DNA of 64,000 nt from Argopecten irradians (taxonomy: Eukaryota; Mollusca; Bivalvia; Pectinida; Pectinidae). Each line of letters opens with the position of its first letter. The first letter of the stretch is position 1. The notes under the pieces are model-generated. The model worked only from the letters and a program-made list of their open reading frames with translations, had not been told where the DNA came from and did not search any database. Below, piece by piece: positions 1 through 12,543 of this stretch. The stretch is taken from the NCBI RefSeq assembly GCF_041381155.1, contig NC_091136.1, forward strand, positions 48,536,284-48,600,283, given 5' to 3'. Made by a program: the position numbers and the translations under genes.

Positions 1-995
1 GCAGCAAAAATGTTTGACAACAGCAAACTATTATTTCTAATCAGTTATTTGACTTCTTATCAATCCGTAAAAACAACACCAACAAAAAAGCAATGATAAC
101 ATTGTATAAGCTCCGTCTATGACGTCATCAAGATGGCCGCCATCTCGAATTTCACTAACAATTGAAAAATAGTCATAACATTAACATTTTTCAACCGAAG
201 TAGACAAATGAAGTATCAAAATGATGGGTGCGTATACTGGGTATATGCTATTTTTCTAACTCCAAACCGCTGACACTACAGTTTCCTGGTGTATTATAAG
301 TTCCTTAAATAAGTTTGACTATTGGCGATTTATAAGTAGGAAACATGAATGTAAAGTTGACAGAATATCTAGGTAGGACAAGTCACAGTTTCGTTTATTT
401 CCTATGCATATTATTAGCAAAATGTCAGATGGATACCACAATGTCACATATTTCTTTCACTGGTTCTCAATTATAACCATTATCATTGTGCGTGCTTTCC
501 CACCTCACTGCACTATCGTCTGACGTGACTCGGCATGTCTGGTAGCTTGTACATGCAGTCCAAATCAGAGTAATCGAGATATCAGTATCCAATTCGTCGA
601 AAGCCAGAGCGTCGTCTTCGATGTCGATGAGCTGAGGTGACACTACATTACCAGTGGTGTTCTAGCCTGTCATCTTTCATGGCCCATCCATGGCCAGAGT
701 TTATATCAGGAACAACAGGTTCAGGGATATGGGATCTCCTTCAGATTCTAAAAATATCGTATATGCTGTTTCAGACTTCTCAGGAAAATAGAGGAAATTA
801 CACCAGATCCAGATTCTTCGAATGGTGGAATGATTCAAGCACCATTTATCAACCTTCATCCCAGTTTATACAATTTGACCTCTTGGTTTCGTTATCAGTG
901 GGTCATAAGGCTTCAGAAAAACATTGGTTCGTTCAGTTGTAGAGGTGGGGGGGGGGGAGGGGGGTGGACGTAGACCCCTCCTAGATCCCGGCCTA
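1..995 (+). mobile_element. Long foldback element, copy A, truncated by the window edge
   Basis: The stretch is homologous to the left arm of the complete foldback element at 38592-41915, in the same orientation. Shared blocks include the TGACGTCATCAAGATGG block (119-136), the block ending near 230, an inner block at 430-870, and the element's right terminus, recognised by GGGTCATAAGG (900-910), a poly-G tract (945-965) and the end GGCCTA (990-995). Only about 100 bp of the right arm remains, so this copy is asymmetric and internally deleted. The left end lies outside the window. It has no transposase and is probably non-autonomous. Confidence comes from colinear similarity to the complete copy, judged by eye. 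Confidence 0.75.
467..661 (-). pseudogene. 64-codon open frame inside foldback element copy A
   Basis: On the minus strand the stretch between an in-frame TAG (662-664) and a TGA (467-469) is open for 64 codons and contains the acidic segment LIDIEDDALAFDELDTDIS. The matching stretch of the complete element (40627-40821, plus strand) has exactly the same length and frame, again bounded by TAG and TGA. I do not recognise the protein. It could be a remnant of an element-encoded or captured exon, or an open frame kept by chance. There is no start codon at the front of the frame. Many differences between the two copies change amino acids, which argues against present selection. Confidence 0.3.
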
Positions 996-1458
996 CTGGA
1001 GACCACGGATCACCATCACGTAAAGGAGGTGTTTTCATGTAGCTAATCACGTATTAATTAACTTCTATCATTGTTATGTTTAAGAGATATAGAAGTTATA
1101 TGACATTCATTTCGTTATACATCTCCATTTCAATGTGTGTTTTAGGCCGAGAATTCTTGTTGATTTATCTAAATGATGATATAATTCTATATCTCCTTTT
1201 ATAACATTTACTGCATACATTGATGAGGGTGTTCCCCTAAAATATCTAAGTATCCACAATCTAACCAAATAATCAAACCAATAGGTAAGTTTAAAATCAA
1301 TACAATCAGTATTTTGAATTGATAGATGCATACATGTTTATTCATTTCATAATGTCATTTGTTGACATAAAGGGTCCTAGATGATCGCAGAGTTAATTTT
1401 CTTCCTAACAATACTTTTAAGTAGCTTTTCAACAACCATATAATAATTAAATGATACA
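996..1458. other. Non-coding gap
   Basis: AT-rich sequence after the foldback terminus. I see no gene, RNA gene or repeat that I can support. The short minus-strand ORF near 1107-1331 has no recognisable domain. Confidence 0.5.
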
Positions 1459-1809
1459 TTATTTAAAGTGAACAGTCGGGCAAGGATGGCTAAAGTCGGT
1501 AAAAATGGTGTGAATGTATCCAGTATAATTTCTTATGAAATGGAAAAAAAATCTCTCGTCAAAATCTGTCTGCGTACGAAGAAATTGATTTAAAGTTTGG
1601 GAATTCTAAAACGTCCTCCCGGCTCACTATGTCCGTGGTTACATTTCCACGCAGCCTCGCTTTCAATGCTTTCAACTTTTTTTTACTTTAATGGTCAGAA
1701 CTGGGAAACTAAGCAGAACTTGACCGTCGTATTAATATGTGAGAACTTTTGGAAGGCCAATGAACGCATTTAGACGGGTTTTCTTTGCCCGACTATTCAC
1801 TTTAAATAA
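1459..1809. mobile_element. MITE-like element with 25 bp terminal inverted repeats
   Basis: The left end 1459-1483 and the right end 1785-1809 are inverted copies with one mismatch. Key parts are TTTAAAGTGAA followed two bases later by GTCGGGCAA. The unit is about 350 bp, non-coding, and flanked by TA on both sides if the repeat is taken to start at TTTAAAGTG, which suggests a TA target-site duplication. Size, lack of coding capacity and inverted termini fit a miniature inverted-repeat transposable element. The superfamily cannot be told from the termini alone. Confidence 0.7.
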
Positions 1810-2398
1810 ACGTGTTTTTTATTGCATTGTCTTTTTTTTATAAATTTTGTCAGCATGGGTTACATGTACATGAAGTTGGTCTATTTCCTCCCCTCTCTTA
1901 CAGCATTTGTAACCAATGCCGACTGCACACATGTCCAACCCCTTTCATTGCCATGTAATCATGATTTGCTTTAAAAGGGCATTATGTGTGGACTCAGCTT
2001 TGGTAGCAAGAGATGTATTGGCCATATATTTTTCCTTTGTGAGAGGTTGGAAGTATGCAGTAAGTATACTTATAGAAGTTTTAAGTATCGGTCACATTTT
2101 GGTTATCCGAACTACTCTGATTAAGTGTCCAAATAATGGGACATCGATTTTGTATGTGTAAAGGTATTCTTTTACGATGCATGTCTGTTCAGTGAAGTAT
2201 TATCATAAAATAATTCAATTTTGTTTGTTACGAGCATTTTTATTGGCTTAAAAATTTACTTAATCAGCCCATAAAGAAAAAAATGTTGTCTTCGTTTGTG
2301 ACGTTGCTTCTGATTGACTGAGATGATGGCGTAATGATTTCATAGATAAGAGTCCCAAAATGAATTTTGAATATTAAACAGATTATCTTTAGTAAATA
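1810..2398. other. Non-coding gap
   Basis: AT-rich spacer between the MITE and the hairpin at 2399. An 81-codon plus-strand ORF (1916-2161) has no recognisable domain and I do not call it a gene. Confidence 0.5.
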
Positions 2399-2471
2399 AC
2401 ACAAAAATCTGAGTGTACTCTCATCATAAACCGCTCCGAGGTTTATTTAGAGTACACTCAGATTTTTGTGT
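2399..2471. repeat. Perfect 23 bp inverted repeat (long hairpin)
   Basis: Arms 2399-2421 and 2449-2471 are perfect reverse complements (core CTGAGTGTACTCT in the left arm). Within the 27 bp loop a second perfect 7 bp inverted pair (2426-2432 with 2440-2446) extends the foldback toward the tip. It is probably the remnant of a small palindromic transposable element. A transcribed hairpin is an alternative that the sequence alone does not support. Confidence 0.8.
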
Positions 2472-5400
2472 GATATCTCCATAACATAAAAAATCTATTC
2501 AAGTTTATCCTTAAATAAACTAGAGAATAAAACATACAGATCAATATTACCTTGACATGTAACTTGTCTAATCAGTAGAATCATCCACTTAAATATCTTT
2601 TTGACAATATTTTGGTCTTGCAATGAATACACTTTTGATAATTGAGATAGAAATAATGAGGAAAATTAAATAACTGAAAAAAAAAAGATCTGTTTCGACT
2701 GTCAGAACTGCATAATTAATTCGAGCCATAACAGCTAGGCTCGACGCCAAAATCCTATCCTATATTCTTGTAATTTGTCTGCTCGTCTCTAACAGGCCTT
2801 ACGACTTCATCAACATGCATTGCGTATGAAATAAGCCAATTTCACTGATGCAATTTCCATTAATTGTGATCTTTTGAACTCGCTAGCATCAGCCCTAGAA
2901 TAGAAATAACAGTCAGTATAGTGACGTCCCGATAATCCATCCATGCTAAGAATTACTACATAATATTACTTGTAGAACAAGTGAGCTAAACCATAGAAAA
3001 GGCTGTATAAAAGGGCATTGCACGGAGTAACATTGTAATTAAGTAATCATTGACGACTCCTTGGGGTTTTAAAAGTGCATAACATCTTACAGATTTTTAA
3101 GAGCACGGATTGTGTTTTTATGTAGAAACTGTGAATGTAAATGCGTTGTTAAGACACGCATATAATATGTACAAAATATGATAATAATCAAATAATCACT
3201 GCATGTGATAGATTGGACACTGTTCCTTCCGGAACGTTTGTTTTCGTGTGTATCTTATTTAAACAATGTCATTTTACTGAATTCGTATATGTTAAAAATT
3301 GTAAAATAATATAATATTTTGTTTCTAGTAAAAGGAATAAACAATGCAATAATCATCGAAACCTGAGACTTACAAGCATCGCAAAAAATAATGATAACCA
3401 AGTGATTTGTATGCTGTTTTTACCGATTAATCAACACGGGATGAAAATGTTGGCAATAATTTCCACTTTGACAAGAAAGAAAAACTCAAGCGTCAGTCTC
3501 AACCTCGGTATCACCAACTTAAGTTATATAGAATTAGCAATGGTGCTATCGGAACCAACCTCGATACTCCAGGGGTTGTTGCTGTTGTTGTTGGTGGTGG
3601 TTCTATAATGTCAAGATTAAGATTCCAACCTTTACTCGAGACTATATATATACTCCTCTCTCAACACGGGCTAAGGACCGGCTACGGTGGAGTTATAATC
3701 CAGTGTTTACTTTCACTGTCGTTATATAAACTGAAGGCAGTTCAATGGGAAAAAAAACCCTCAGTTTTGCTAGAACATAGTCCAGGGCTCGATAACGACA
3801 GTGATAGTAACTCCCGGCATATTGAGGATGTATCAGATCATACACAAGAGACTCACAAAATGACAATATCTCAAATTAAGTCGTCAAAGCTATTCTTTTG
3901 ATATGTGAATAATTCCCTGGTGCAAATCGTATTTCAGAATTGTCAAGCATTATTGGCAAAAAGTAATTCTAAAAGCGCTTTGCACGGCTAGAAATTCTTC
4001 ATGCATTGAGTTATGCTACGAAATGTCGATGCCAGTATGTCATGACAAAGTTCATCAGTTAACAATTCGTGTCACTTTAAAATTGTGTACGTGCTATTGT
4101 CTATAAATTTAATTGCCTTCTCCACGCGTCATCAGTTTTTAACGCAAGATGAACGAATGGTATCGATCAGCAGCCAAAACATGTATTATAAGGGCGTATT
4201 TTGTTTAGGCAAAACTCATTGTCAATCGTAGCGTGGGCAAGTGGAATATGATATGTTGGTAGGTATATCTTTTATGCGGATGGGTCACCTACATTTGTAG
4301 CTTTACCTTGGGTAATCTTATGTGTTAATAACCACGACTACAATTAGAATCATTTACAGTTGTACGGACATTACACCTACATTTTTTTTGTAGCTATGTC
4401 CCTTTGCTTAGTGGCGCCAACAAGACGGCCATCGGTCAGGGCTGACCCGTGATACACATGGTTAACAGCCACGAACAACACCAAGGGTCTCAATACGTAT
4501 AATAAGATTTATAAGACACCCCCCCCAAAAAAAAATATATATATATCGGCCTGAAACACTTATCCAAGATAGTTTTCCGCGTATTTACACTAATTTTTCT
4601 TATTCCGCAAACACGGGAGTTTCGTTAATTGCAGTTTTAGAAATGTAATATTGAATAACTAGTTACGGAATAAATTGAATAAGCACTAATTAGAAAAGTG
4701 CCTTTTTAAGTTTATTAATGCAAGAATAATTATAACATCGACTATATTAACACGGGATTTCCACCTTTGTAATGATGTAAGTAATGTTAGCGAACGGACG
4801 ATTGCTTGAACGAACGGGCGATGTCACTCAATATTAATCAGAAAGCGTTTCTTACGAAAGTAGTCTGCTCCAACCGAAAAACAGATTTAGGGGAATCCCC
4901 TTTTGGGCACTAGATTTCATAGAGAGGTGAATATATCGGAACCTGCTGATTGGATATATTCAGGGTACATCAGTTAATGGTTAATGTATGGGTCGGCAAT
5001 ACATGTAGATGTAAAATTTGTAAAGAATTTTGATAACTTCATTTAACCTGAATAGTAGCAAACGTTAACACGGTCCTCTATAGGTTCTGTGATCTCAAAA
5101 CGGCCGGGTAGTTTTTCAAATTGAACCGGTTGTGTTTGAACATCCGGTGTCACAGGTGACAGCTCTGCCACACACATAAAAGGTTTTTAAACCTGTCAGT
5201 TATTGGGTTTGTGCATTACTTTTGTTGTTTGTTTATTCAAATGTACGCCTATTAACAGCTAGGGTCACGTAAGGACGGCCTCCCATGTATGCGGTGTAGC
5301 TACACATGTACGTGTATTTACGCAAACACGTGTACATTGTTCATATATACGTGTAGTACATGTAGAACTTAAAACATCCCGAAAAGTATTCAAAACTAAA

Positions 5401-5639
5401 TGAAAAAGACCTTCGAAACGGCCCGTGTGTAACGAAGATTGAGCCCAGGACAGAATTTTAACCCGGCTGCTGATTGGCTAGCTAATTATGAATTTCAAAA
5501 TTAAAAATTTTTTTCTGACAGGTAATTATTCCTTGATAACCGTGATATAAATTTGGAAATTCCGATTGAGATTTAGGTTCAAAATATCAATTTTGATAAT
5601 GAATAGGTAAACACATTAGAATTTCAGGTTTTTTTTAAA
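2472..5639. other. Non-coding region with fragments of dispersed repeats
   Basis: No gene is supported. The stretch at 3480-3760 contains repeat-like sequence (CTCGATACTCCAGGGGTTG near 3562 and a CTCTCTCAACACGGG block near 3656) that recalls dispersed repeats of bivalve genomes. The two ORFs over it (3402-3608, 3608-3901) read through that repeat. A C/A-rich and TA-rich low-complexity tract lies at 4520-4547. At 5245-5290 the words CAGCTAGGGTCACGTAAGG and GGACGGCCTCC recur in a similar block at 59850-59880, so this is another dispersed repeat fragment. Confidence 0.5.
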
Positions 5640-7470
5640 GTGCAAAAAATTCTCCATTTCTTATAAAGATCTTGGGCCAATGCGGAATAACTCGTGCGAG
5701 TTTTAGTATTAGAGGATTATCTCCCTTTGGTGACATCATGTAATCTCAATTACTGTACGAAATCGCTGAAAGGACAATTCATGTTCTATACCTCCGCCAT
5801 TTTGAATCATATGACATTGAAATTGGTCAATATATGTGTCTGAGAGCGTGCCCTTTCACATTCGATTCAAAGCCTTTCCCTTGAAATTTCTTAAATTACA
5901 GTAAAATTTACGTTAAAAAAGTGAACGAAACGGCACATTCATAGGGCTATATTTCGGTCATTTTCTAATTCATGATTTTGAAATTATAACCCTGAACAGG
6001 CAATATGCCAATGTCTACATTCACATAAAATCAACACCCTAAATTAAATGATAAAGGCTCTACGATCTCACAAATTACGGAAAAAAATAAGGAAATGGAA
6101 CAAATTGACATATTTGAAGAGCTATATATATTTCCGCCATTTTTCTATAAAACCCCTTTAAAATCCATAACTTTTGAAGACAAAAGTTTATACAACATAG
6201 GTATGAAAAATCAACATTGTACATGTAGCGGGTGGAATTTGTTCAATAAATGACAAACCCGCTGGGTTCAGATTCCTTTATGATGTATGTTTATTCCATT
6301 TTAAAAACATTCTGTAAATATAATAAAACACAATTAGAATATTCAACTCTCAAATCATATATCATTCATTCAACACCGAATCACGCGAATAACTTTCAAA
6401 GACAAACTTTACATTTCACACAATACCGAAAACGTATTATTGAAAAATAGATATGATATATGAAAGTAAAAACACACACTTACAACACGTATGGTGTATC
6501 AATGTAATTGATGTATTCACTACAAAGTATACTAGCTCCGTACGTCATGAGTACGACCATGCAATCACAACAGATTGAACTACAATATAAAAGAACACAC
6601 AATTCTTACTTCATTTCAGAAATATATAACTTAGACATTTTACACACTTTACAATTACAATAATCGGATCACATGTATACAATACATGTTTATCCGTATA
6701 TATTTCATATTTTTAAAAATATCTAAATTATAATAATCACATTCAAACCATTTTCATACTGGGAAAATAGAATAATGTATTAACCAAGATAAAGAACAAA
6801 TACTAGAACAACCGAAAAGCAAGACTTACCAAAATTAATGAATTTCTCGACCGGGCAAACGAAACGTCCAACCAAGCACAGGGACGAAATTCAAATATCC
6901 CGAAATACAAAAAAGATATATATCAAATACGTTAAACTGACCACACTGACCAATCAAACAACTTCGTCAATGTCCGTAACAGTCACATGTCCTGTCCGTC
7001 ATAAAAGTCCGTCAGTGAACACTACTAACGGGTACACAAACATATACTGTACGTACATACACATATAGACAAACGCAGCGCTCGCGAATATATACGATAT
7101 ATTACGCACGCGAGTAAAACACGGCACGGCATAGATACATACTAATATTGTTATTCACTGCAAATTATATATTTGCAAATATTGAAACATCTTTCAAATA
7201 CACTTTTATACCACTTTTATTTATTACATAAATTCACATAAAATATGACCCTACTACATGCATACAGGTTTAAAGGCGCTGAAACGTCTCGCGCAGGGAC
7301 AAATATAAACTAAAATTTCGATTTTTGATGTCCTATATCTCCGCCATTTTGAATCTTATGACCTTGAAATTGGTCATTTTATGTGTCTTAGAGCATGCTC
7401 TTTCACATCTAATTCAAAACAATTTTCTTTGAAAATTCATAAATAACGGTAAAATTTACTAAAATCAAAG
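5640..7470 (+). repeat. Composite dispersed repeat, copy 1, interrupted by an insertion
   Basis: Two blocks, about 5640-6222 and 7256-7470, are colinear with parts of the copy at 11300-13225. Shared landmarks are TATACCTCCGCCATTTTG-like words (5790, 7330), GAAATTGGTCA, AAAATCAACACCCTAAATTA (6027), GACAAAAGTTTATAC (6179) and AAAGGCGCTGAAACG (7273). The two blocks are contiguous in the other copy but are separated here by about 1 kb of unrelated sequence. No protein-coding capacity is visible. Confidence 0.65.
6222..7256. mobile_element. About 1 kb insertion splitting composite repeat copy 1
   Basis: Comparison with the uninterrupted copy near 12010-12030 shows extra sequence here. The insert begins TGTAGCGGGT and ends ACCCTACTACA, which are near inverted copies apart from one extra base, so short terminal inverted repeats are plausible. 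The interior is A+C-rich on the plus strand. Two ORFs of 66 and 76 codons have no recognisable domain. This is likely a non-autonomous DNA element. Its exact ends and duplication are uncertain by a few bases. Confidence 0.5.
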
Positions 7471-9163
7471 TACTGAAAGTACTAAATGGCTCGGTCTTGA
7501 TGATAGGAGAAATATATTTTTAAGGTCAATACTACTGTAGTTTTGTACAATAAGAAATATATTTGGCTGGTGTTCCTTCCAGTTTGGACTTTTGAGGATT
7601 CCTTGGACACCAAGGTGTAAAATAAGAGACAAATACTAAAATCTTGGAAGCCTATTCTAATATTTCCTATGATGTTATATGTCAAATGATTTTATAACAC
7701 ATTCAGCATTTTCCTTGTTAATTTGATGTTAATGAAAATATCCATTCTTAATGACTATTGTCATCAAGTTCCTGGGACCACAGTATCAGTTAACAAGTAT
7801 CGTTTGCAGCAGAGAAAGACAAGAGGCGTACTTTTCTATGACAAAATGTCTTAAATATAGAATATGTCTGTCCTCTAGAAGACTTATCAATATCACCACG
7901 TGATTTTTGAATAAATTGGTCAATTGGTCTACTTTTAACAAGTTTTGTAACTATTCTTTTGTAAAACAGCAAGTTGATTGATATACATTGTATCCGAACT
8001 TCAATTCAAACCGGATAACTTGTTAGCTCACCATAGACCATGAAATTGTTTGTACACTTTCTTAACTTCAGGATTGTTTTACAAAATTACAATTGAATTT
8101 TTCTACAACATTTTTTTATTTTCAATCCCCATACCTCTGATGAGTATACTAAAACTGTCATTACAAGTGAATCAAATATTTTCAGTTTAAGATGAACAGG
8201 AAGAGATACATTCCTTTATTTCTTAAAAATAGCAAACACCGATTTAATTGTTTGTTCAGCAGGTTTTTTCCCTTTCTTTAAAAACACTACCATTAACATT
8301 ATGTTCTGTACCTAGATATGTAAACAATTCTTATAAATCTAATTCTGTATTCCATAACATCAACTGGTGTTGTGGTACCGATTTACGTCTTGAGAATATC
8401 ACAATTTTTATCTTTCTGATATTAAGTTCTAATTTCCATGTTATGCAATATTGTTAAAATTCAGGTAACATTTGTTGTAGACCATCAAATATTTCTGATA
8501 TCATAACAGTGTTATTGGCAAATAATATGATAAAAAGTTTGGGATACATTTCAATATCATATACCGTAAAAACTTGTATAATTTGCGCAGGTACTTTTTA
8601 GGGCTGAAAATGCTGAAAAATCTTCTATCAGTATATTTTGCGCATCAAAAAATGGGGAAATACAATGTCCAGGGAGTCCCAAAACCGATGTATGAAGGTG
8701 ACAATTTCAATGCAAAATATTCCCCATAAATGCTTGACAACTTGCACAAAAAGTGTTGTATTTAGAAGAAATAACATATGAAAACTGCATTGTGTTTGTT
8801 TTCTTTTATTGGCCACCGTAACCTGAAACTGAAATATCTAGCAGATGTCCAAAACATCGGCTGTCTGGTCCGCCGTACTCCGTGCACATGTCAATGTTTT
8901 GAGATATTACACATGAATAGTAATCAGGAATATTTGAAAAGAGTAGAATATATTTACATTGGCACAATAAGTAATTAGTGTGTTTGAGATCATTAACAAT
9001 CAACAGTAATCAGCTAGCGGATACGTAGTTTAGCTTGCAACAATCACAGTGTGCATAATTTGTCGAGATTTGTAAGACAAAATATTCTTTTCCACCAGGT
9101 AAGATTCTAAGTCATAAAGGTAGATTGAAAATAGGAAGGGAGATAAAATAACCAGATAAATAT
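7471..9163. other. Non-coding gap
   Basis: AT-rich sequence with only short ORFs (60-69 codons) on both strands. None has recognisable domains or coherent splice sites. I see no feature I can support. Confidence 0.5.
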
Positions 9164-9247
9164 TTGTAGCGGGATCAGACTGGGTTGACTATCGGTGATC
9201 AGGTAGCTCAGTCCGAAGAGCTATATTTTTTCTTCTCTCCTGTTACA
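9164..9247 (+). mobile_element. tRNA-derived SINE-like element, internally deleted copy
   Basis: It begins TGTAGCGGGATCAG, has an A-box-like GGTAGCTCAGTC, then jumps to the 3' unit TCTCTCCTGTTACAG. The B-box half present in the neighbour at 9326-9453 is missing. Head and tail match that neighbour, which lies in the same orientation about 80 bp downstream. Confidence 0.55.
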
Positions 9248-9325
9248 GAATTGGCACCCAACTAAATAACCAACGGTTGTGGTGTTTGAAAGGGTCTCGT
9301 ATGTATTCAAAAAAGGAGGGAGGAG

Positions 9326-9453
9326 TGTAGCGGGACTGGACTGGGTCGATTATCGACGACAAGGTAGAGCACGGTAGAGCACTTAGCTAGTGTTCGGAGA
9401 GTCCCGGGATTGAATCCCGGTCTTGCCGCTACATTTTCTCCTCTCCTGTTACA
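9326..9453 (+). mobile_element. tRNA-derived SINE-like element with A and B boxes
   Basis: The head TGTAGCGG (9326-9333) and CCGCTACA (9426-9433) are perfect complements, like a tRNA acceptor stem. An A-box-like GGTAGAGCAC is present twice in direct repeat, and GGGATTGAATCCC (9406-9418) fits a B box with its T-stem. A pyrimidine-rich tail CTCCTCTCCTGTTACAT follows. The layout is that of an RNA polymerase III-promoted tRNA-like SINE. It is not a functional tRNA gene, because the A-box region is duplicated and the cloverleaf spacing is wrong. Confidence 0.65.
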
Positions 9454-11299
9454 TATGGTACCATACTGTGCATGTAGATATTCAAGGTAAATCAACAATG
9501 TTCGCTGATCTTGCAGAATTGCCTTACAGTGTTATAATGAATGCAGTAAATGTATGTCTCATTGGTGTGATTGATTTAAAGGCAGTTCATGTGGTGACCG
9601 AAAAAAAAAAGTAAAATTAATACATTGATAGCCAAGGCGGGGAAAACATAAGATGACCTGTGTTATACAAATTAATGTTTAATTAATTTTCATTAAATTG
9701 TCTCGAAGGTGATGATTAGTGTGTTATGAACGATAAGCTTAAAATGTTTTTGACAAAAAATATACCAGCTAATGTCATATTGTGTTTTAAATTTAAATTA
9801 TCTTTTATTTATTCATTTCATTTCATTTCAAGCATGTACATGTCATAGAATATAAACAAATGTCAGGTATATGCTTAAATCATATTACAGTTAAATTCAC
9901 AATAAGGAATTTGAAGATGATGATAGTAATTTTTTCGGATTGATAATTATTACAATATTAAGCTTCCACAGTTGAAAATTACTTCTTTTTTGTTCACACA
10001 CAATTCTTCTCCTAGACTGTTTCCAGTTGAAATGAAACATGCATGCTGACATTCTGTAAAACATAAGGAAACAATAAATGTGTTAACAGAGTAATTACTG
10101 AAAAGGCTAATATCATATAATTAAACATTTTAATCATAAATACCAATACCAGCATAGAGGAAATATTATTGAAGTTTAATTCCCGCTGTTCTTCAGTCCT
10201 CCTGTTCTTACATGTAAGAGTTTTGTCCTTCATAAATTGTTTGTAATATAGCAGTTGTTATATAATGTGCACAAAGAAGTATAAATATACACACGTATGC
10301 ATGGGTACAGTGGTAAATTAATAAGTTATACAGAAAATGATGGTGCTGATCATGAAAAGCGTAAAGTCTATTTTGTTGAGTGAAAAGTTAAAAAAAAACT
10401 AACATTGTTCACACCCTAAGATGTAATCGCACTAAAAACAGTGATCATGTGGGCTTTTGTGCGATTTTATTTCTAAGACTGTGCCAGGTGGTAGAGATTA
10501 GTTCCGTTCGAGTGATCACACAATGCAAGTGAGAGTCGGGAATATGTTTATGTAAGTTTTGATTGCTAATCTCTGATGCTTGTTGGTAAAATATAACTCA
10601 GGATAATTGCTAAACAATTAACAATTAATTTCTCTACATTTGTTACAGATTGAAACAGCTTTTTAAGTGCCGTTTTACGGAAGAATTATGAAAAAGAAAT
10701 CGGCATTTTCGTCGATCTAGTAGTCCAAAAAATATCACTTCGAGTTATATGAACATTCCATATATGATTTATGTCATTCGGCCAAAAATTTACTTCGTAT
10801 TACCTAGTTTAATGAATATGCTGTATGTATATGATCAAAACGTCAAGCTCCTGTGGTGAAAATAACTGAAATGTTTTAAAAGTATGGTTAGTGGTAATCT
10901 CTGAACGTACTTTAGTATATGGATATAATCTGATATTTATACATGTGCTTATAAAATTATCGATAATTATGGATGTGGTAAATATTCATACCTTATTAAC
11001 TGCCGTTAGTTTTAAGATTACGCCATCCTTGGACATTTACAAAATGTTCACCGTCTGTCACGTACTATTTTATCAGTAGACCAAATTTGTCCAAAATTTT
11101 GTTAGAGTTGTCTTTCTTCCATTGTAGTTCCGGATGAACGCCATGTGCCATAACACAGCCGTGATAAATGCATTTCCATTTCGCCATGAAATGTATTTGC
11201 TCCGAGACAAATTTGATTCAAATTACAAAATGCATTAAGGTATCAATTTTGATGTTCGAGGTGAAATATTGATTTCATTTTTTTTCCATTGCGGGATAA
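9454..11299. other. Non-coding gap
   Basis: AT-rich region with short tracts only. The short ORFs (9423-9614 overlaps the SINE tail; 10012-10233 and 10891-11079) show no domains. Nothing else is supported. Confidence 0.5.
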
Positions 11300-12543
11300 C
11301 TGTCACTAATAGGGAGTAAACGACTGGGGGGAACCAGCTTCGAAGCGAAGCATTTTTGGGACGAAACGTCTTCATTCATTGTAAACACCATTTTGGGAAC
11401 GAAAAGTCTAGATACTTTGTAAATAATTCAGGTGAAAATTTTCAAACAGAAGATCTTTTGGATAGTGTATATAGTAAGGATATAAAAGCCGTAATATACT
11501 ATTCCTATTTCAACGTTACAGATACGCTTATATCGGTAACTTTCATATTCAAAATTTGCTATTTAAAATTCCCGGTAAAATCAAAGTTGTTGAATACACT
11601 GCCGCTAGGAGCGCTAGTATCTGCGAGCAATTTCTAAGCCAATCATATTGAGGAAATTGACTGTAAGAGAATTTTGCAACCAGGATCACAATGGCGAGGT
11701 GATCCTCGCCAAAAAAGGAAGTGGGCCAGCGGCCATCTTGGAAAACCAACATTTCCGCCATTTTCGGTGCTTTGTCTTTGAAATTGAAACCCGATACAGA
11801 TAATATGTTAAAGTCTACATTTACAAAAAATCAACACCCTACATTAAATTATGAAGGCGCTACGAGCACACAAATTACGTTGAAAAATAAGGAAATGGAA
11901 CAAATTGCCATATTTGGAGAGCTATATTTCCGCCATTTTTTCTATACAATCCCTTTAAAACCCATAACTTTTGAAGACAAAAGTTCATACAACAGCGGTA
12001 TGAAAAATCAACACCGTACATACAGGTATAAAGGCGCTGAAACGGCTCGGGCAGGGCAAATATAAACTAAAATTTCGATTTTTGATGTCCTATATCTCCG
12101 CCATTTTGGATCATATGACCTTGAATTTGGTCATTTTATGTGCCTGAGAACATGCTCTTTCATATGCGCCCTTCGAAACATTTCTATGGTAAAGTTCATT
12201 TTTGACCTTTGTTTGACCTCATTTGACCCCCTAGTGAACTCGTGACCTTGACATAATTTCTGATAACAAGTAATGAGAAAAAAACGTGAATTATCGTGAT
12301 CTACATGGAGAATGAAACGCACATGTTGTGTAGCGTACGGTTATGAAATTATGAGCGTTTAAAGTTCGTTCGAAAAAAGCAGTTTTTTTACGTCTGTGAC
12401 CTTGACCTTGAACGTTATCCTCCGAAATCGAGCGTACATTTCAAGCACTCATGTACGTACATAACGTGTCCAAATTTCAGCGCTCTACACCTCTTATTTA
12501 TAAAGAAGAAGTCGTTTAAAGATTTAAAGCTTTTTGAATCCTG

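Noticed and set aside
9326..9433. Functional tRNA gene with paired acceptor ends
   Set aside because: The length between the ends and the duplicated A box do not fit a tRNA cloverleaf; a SINE explains it better.
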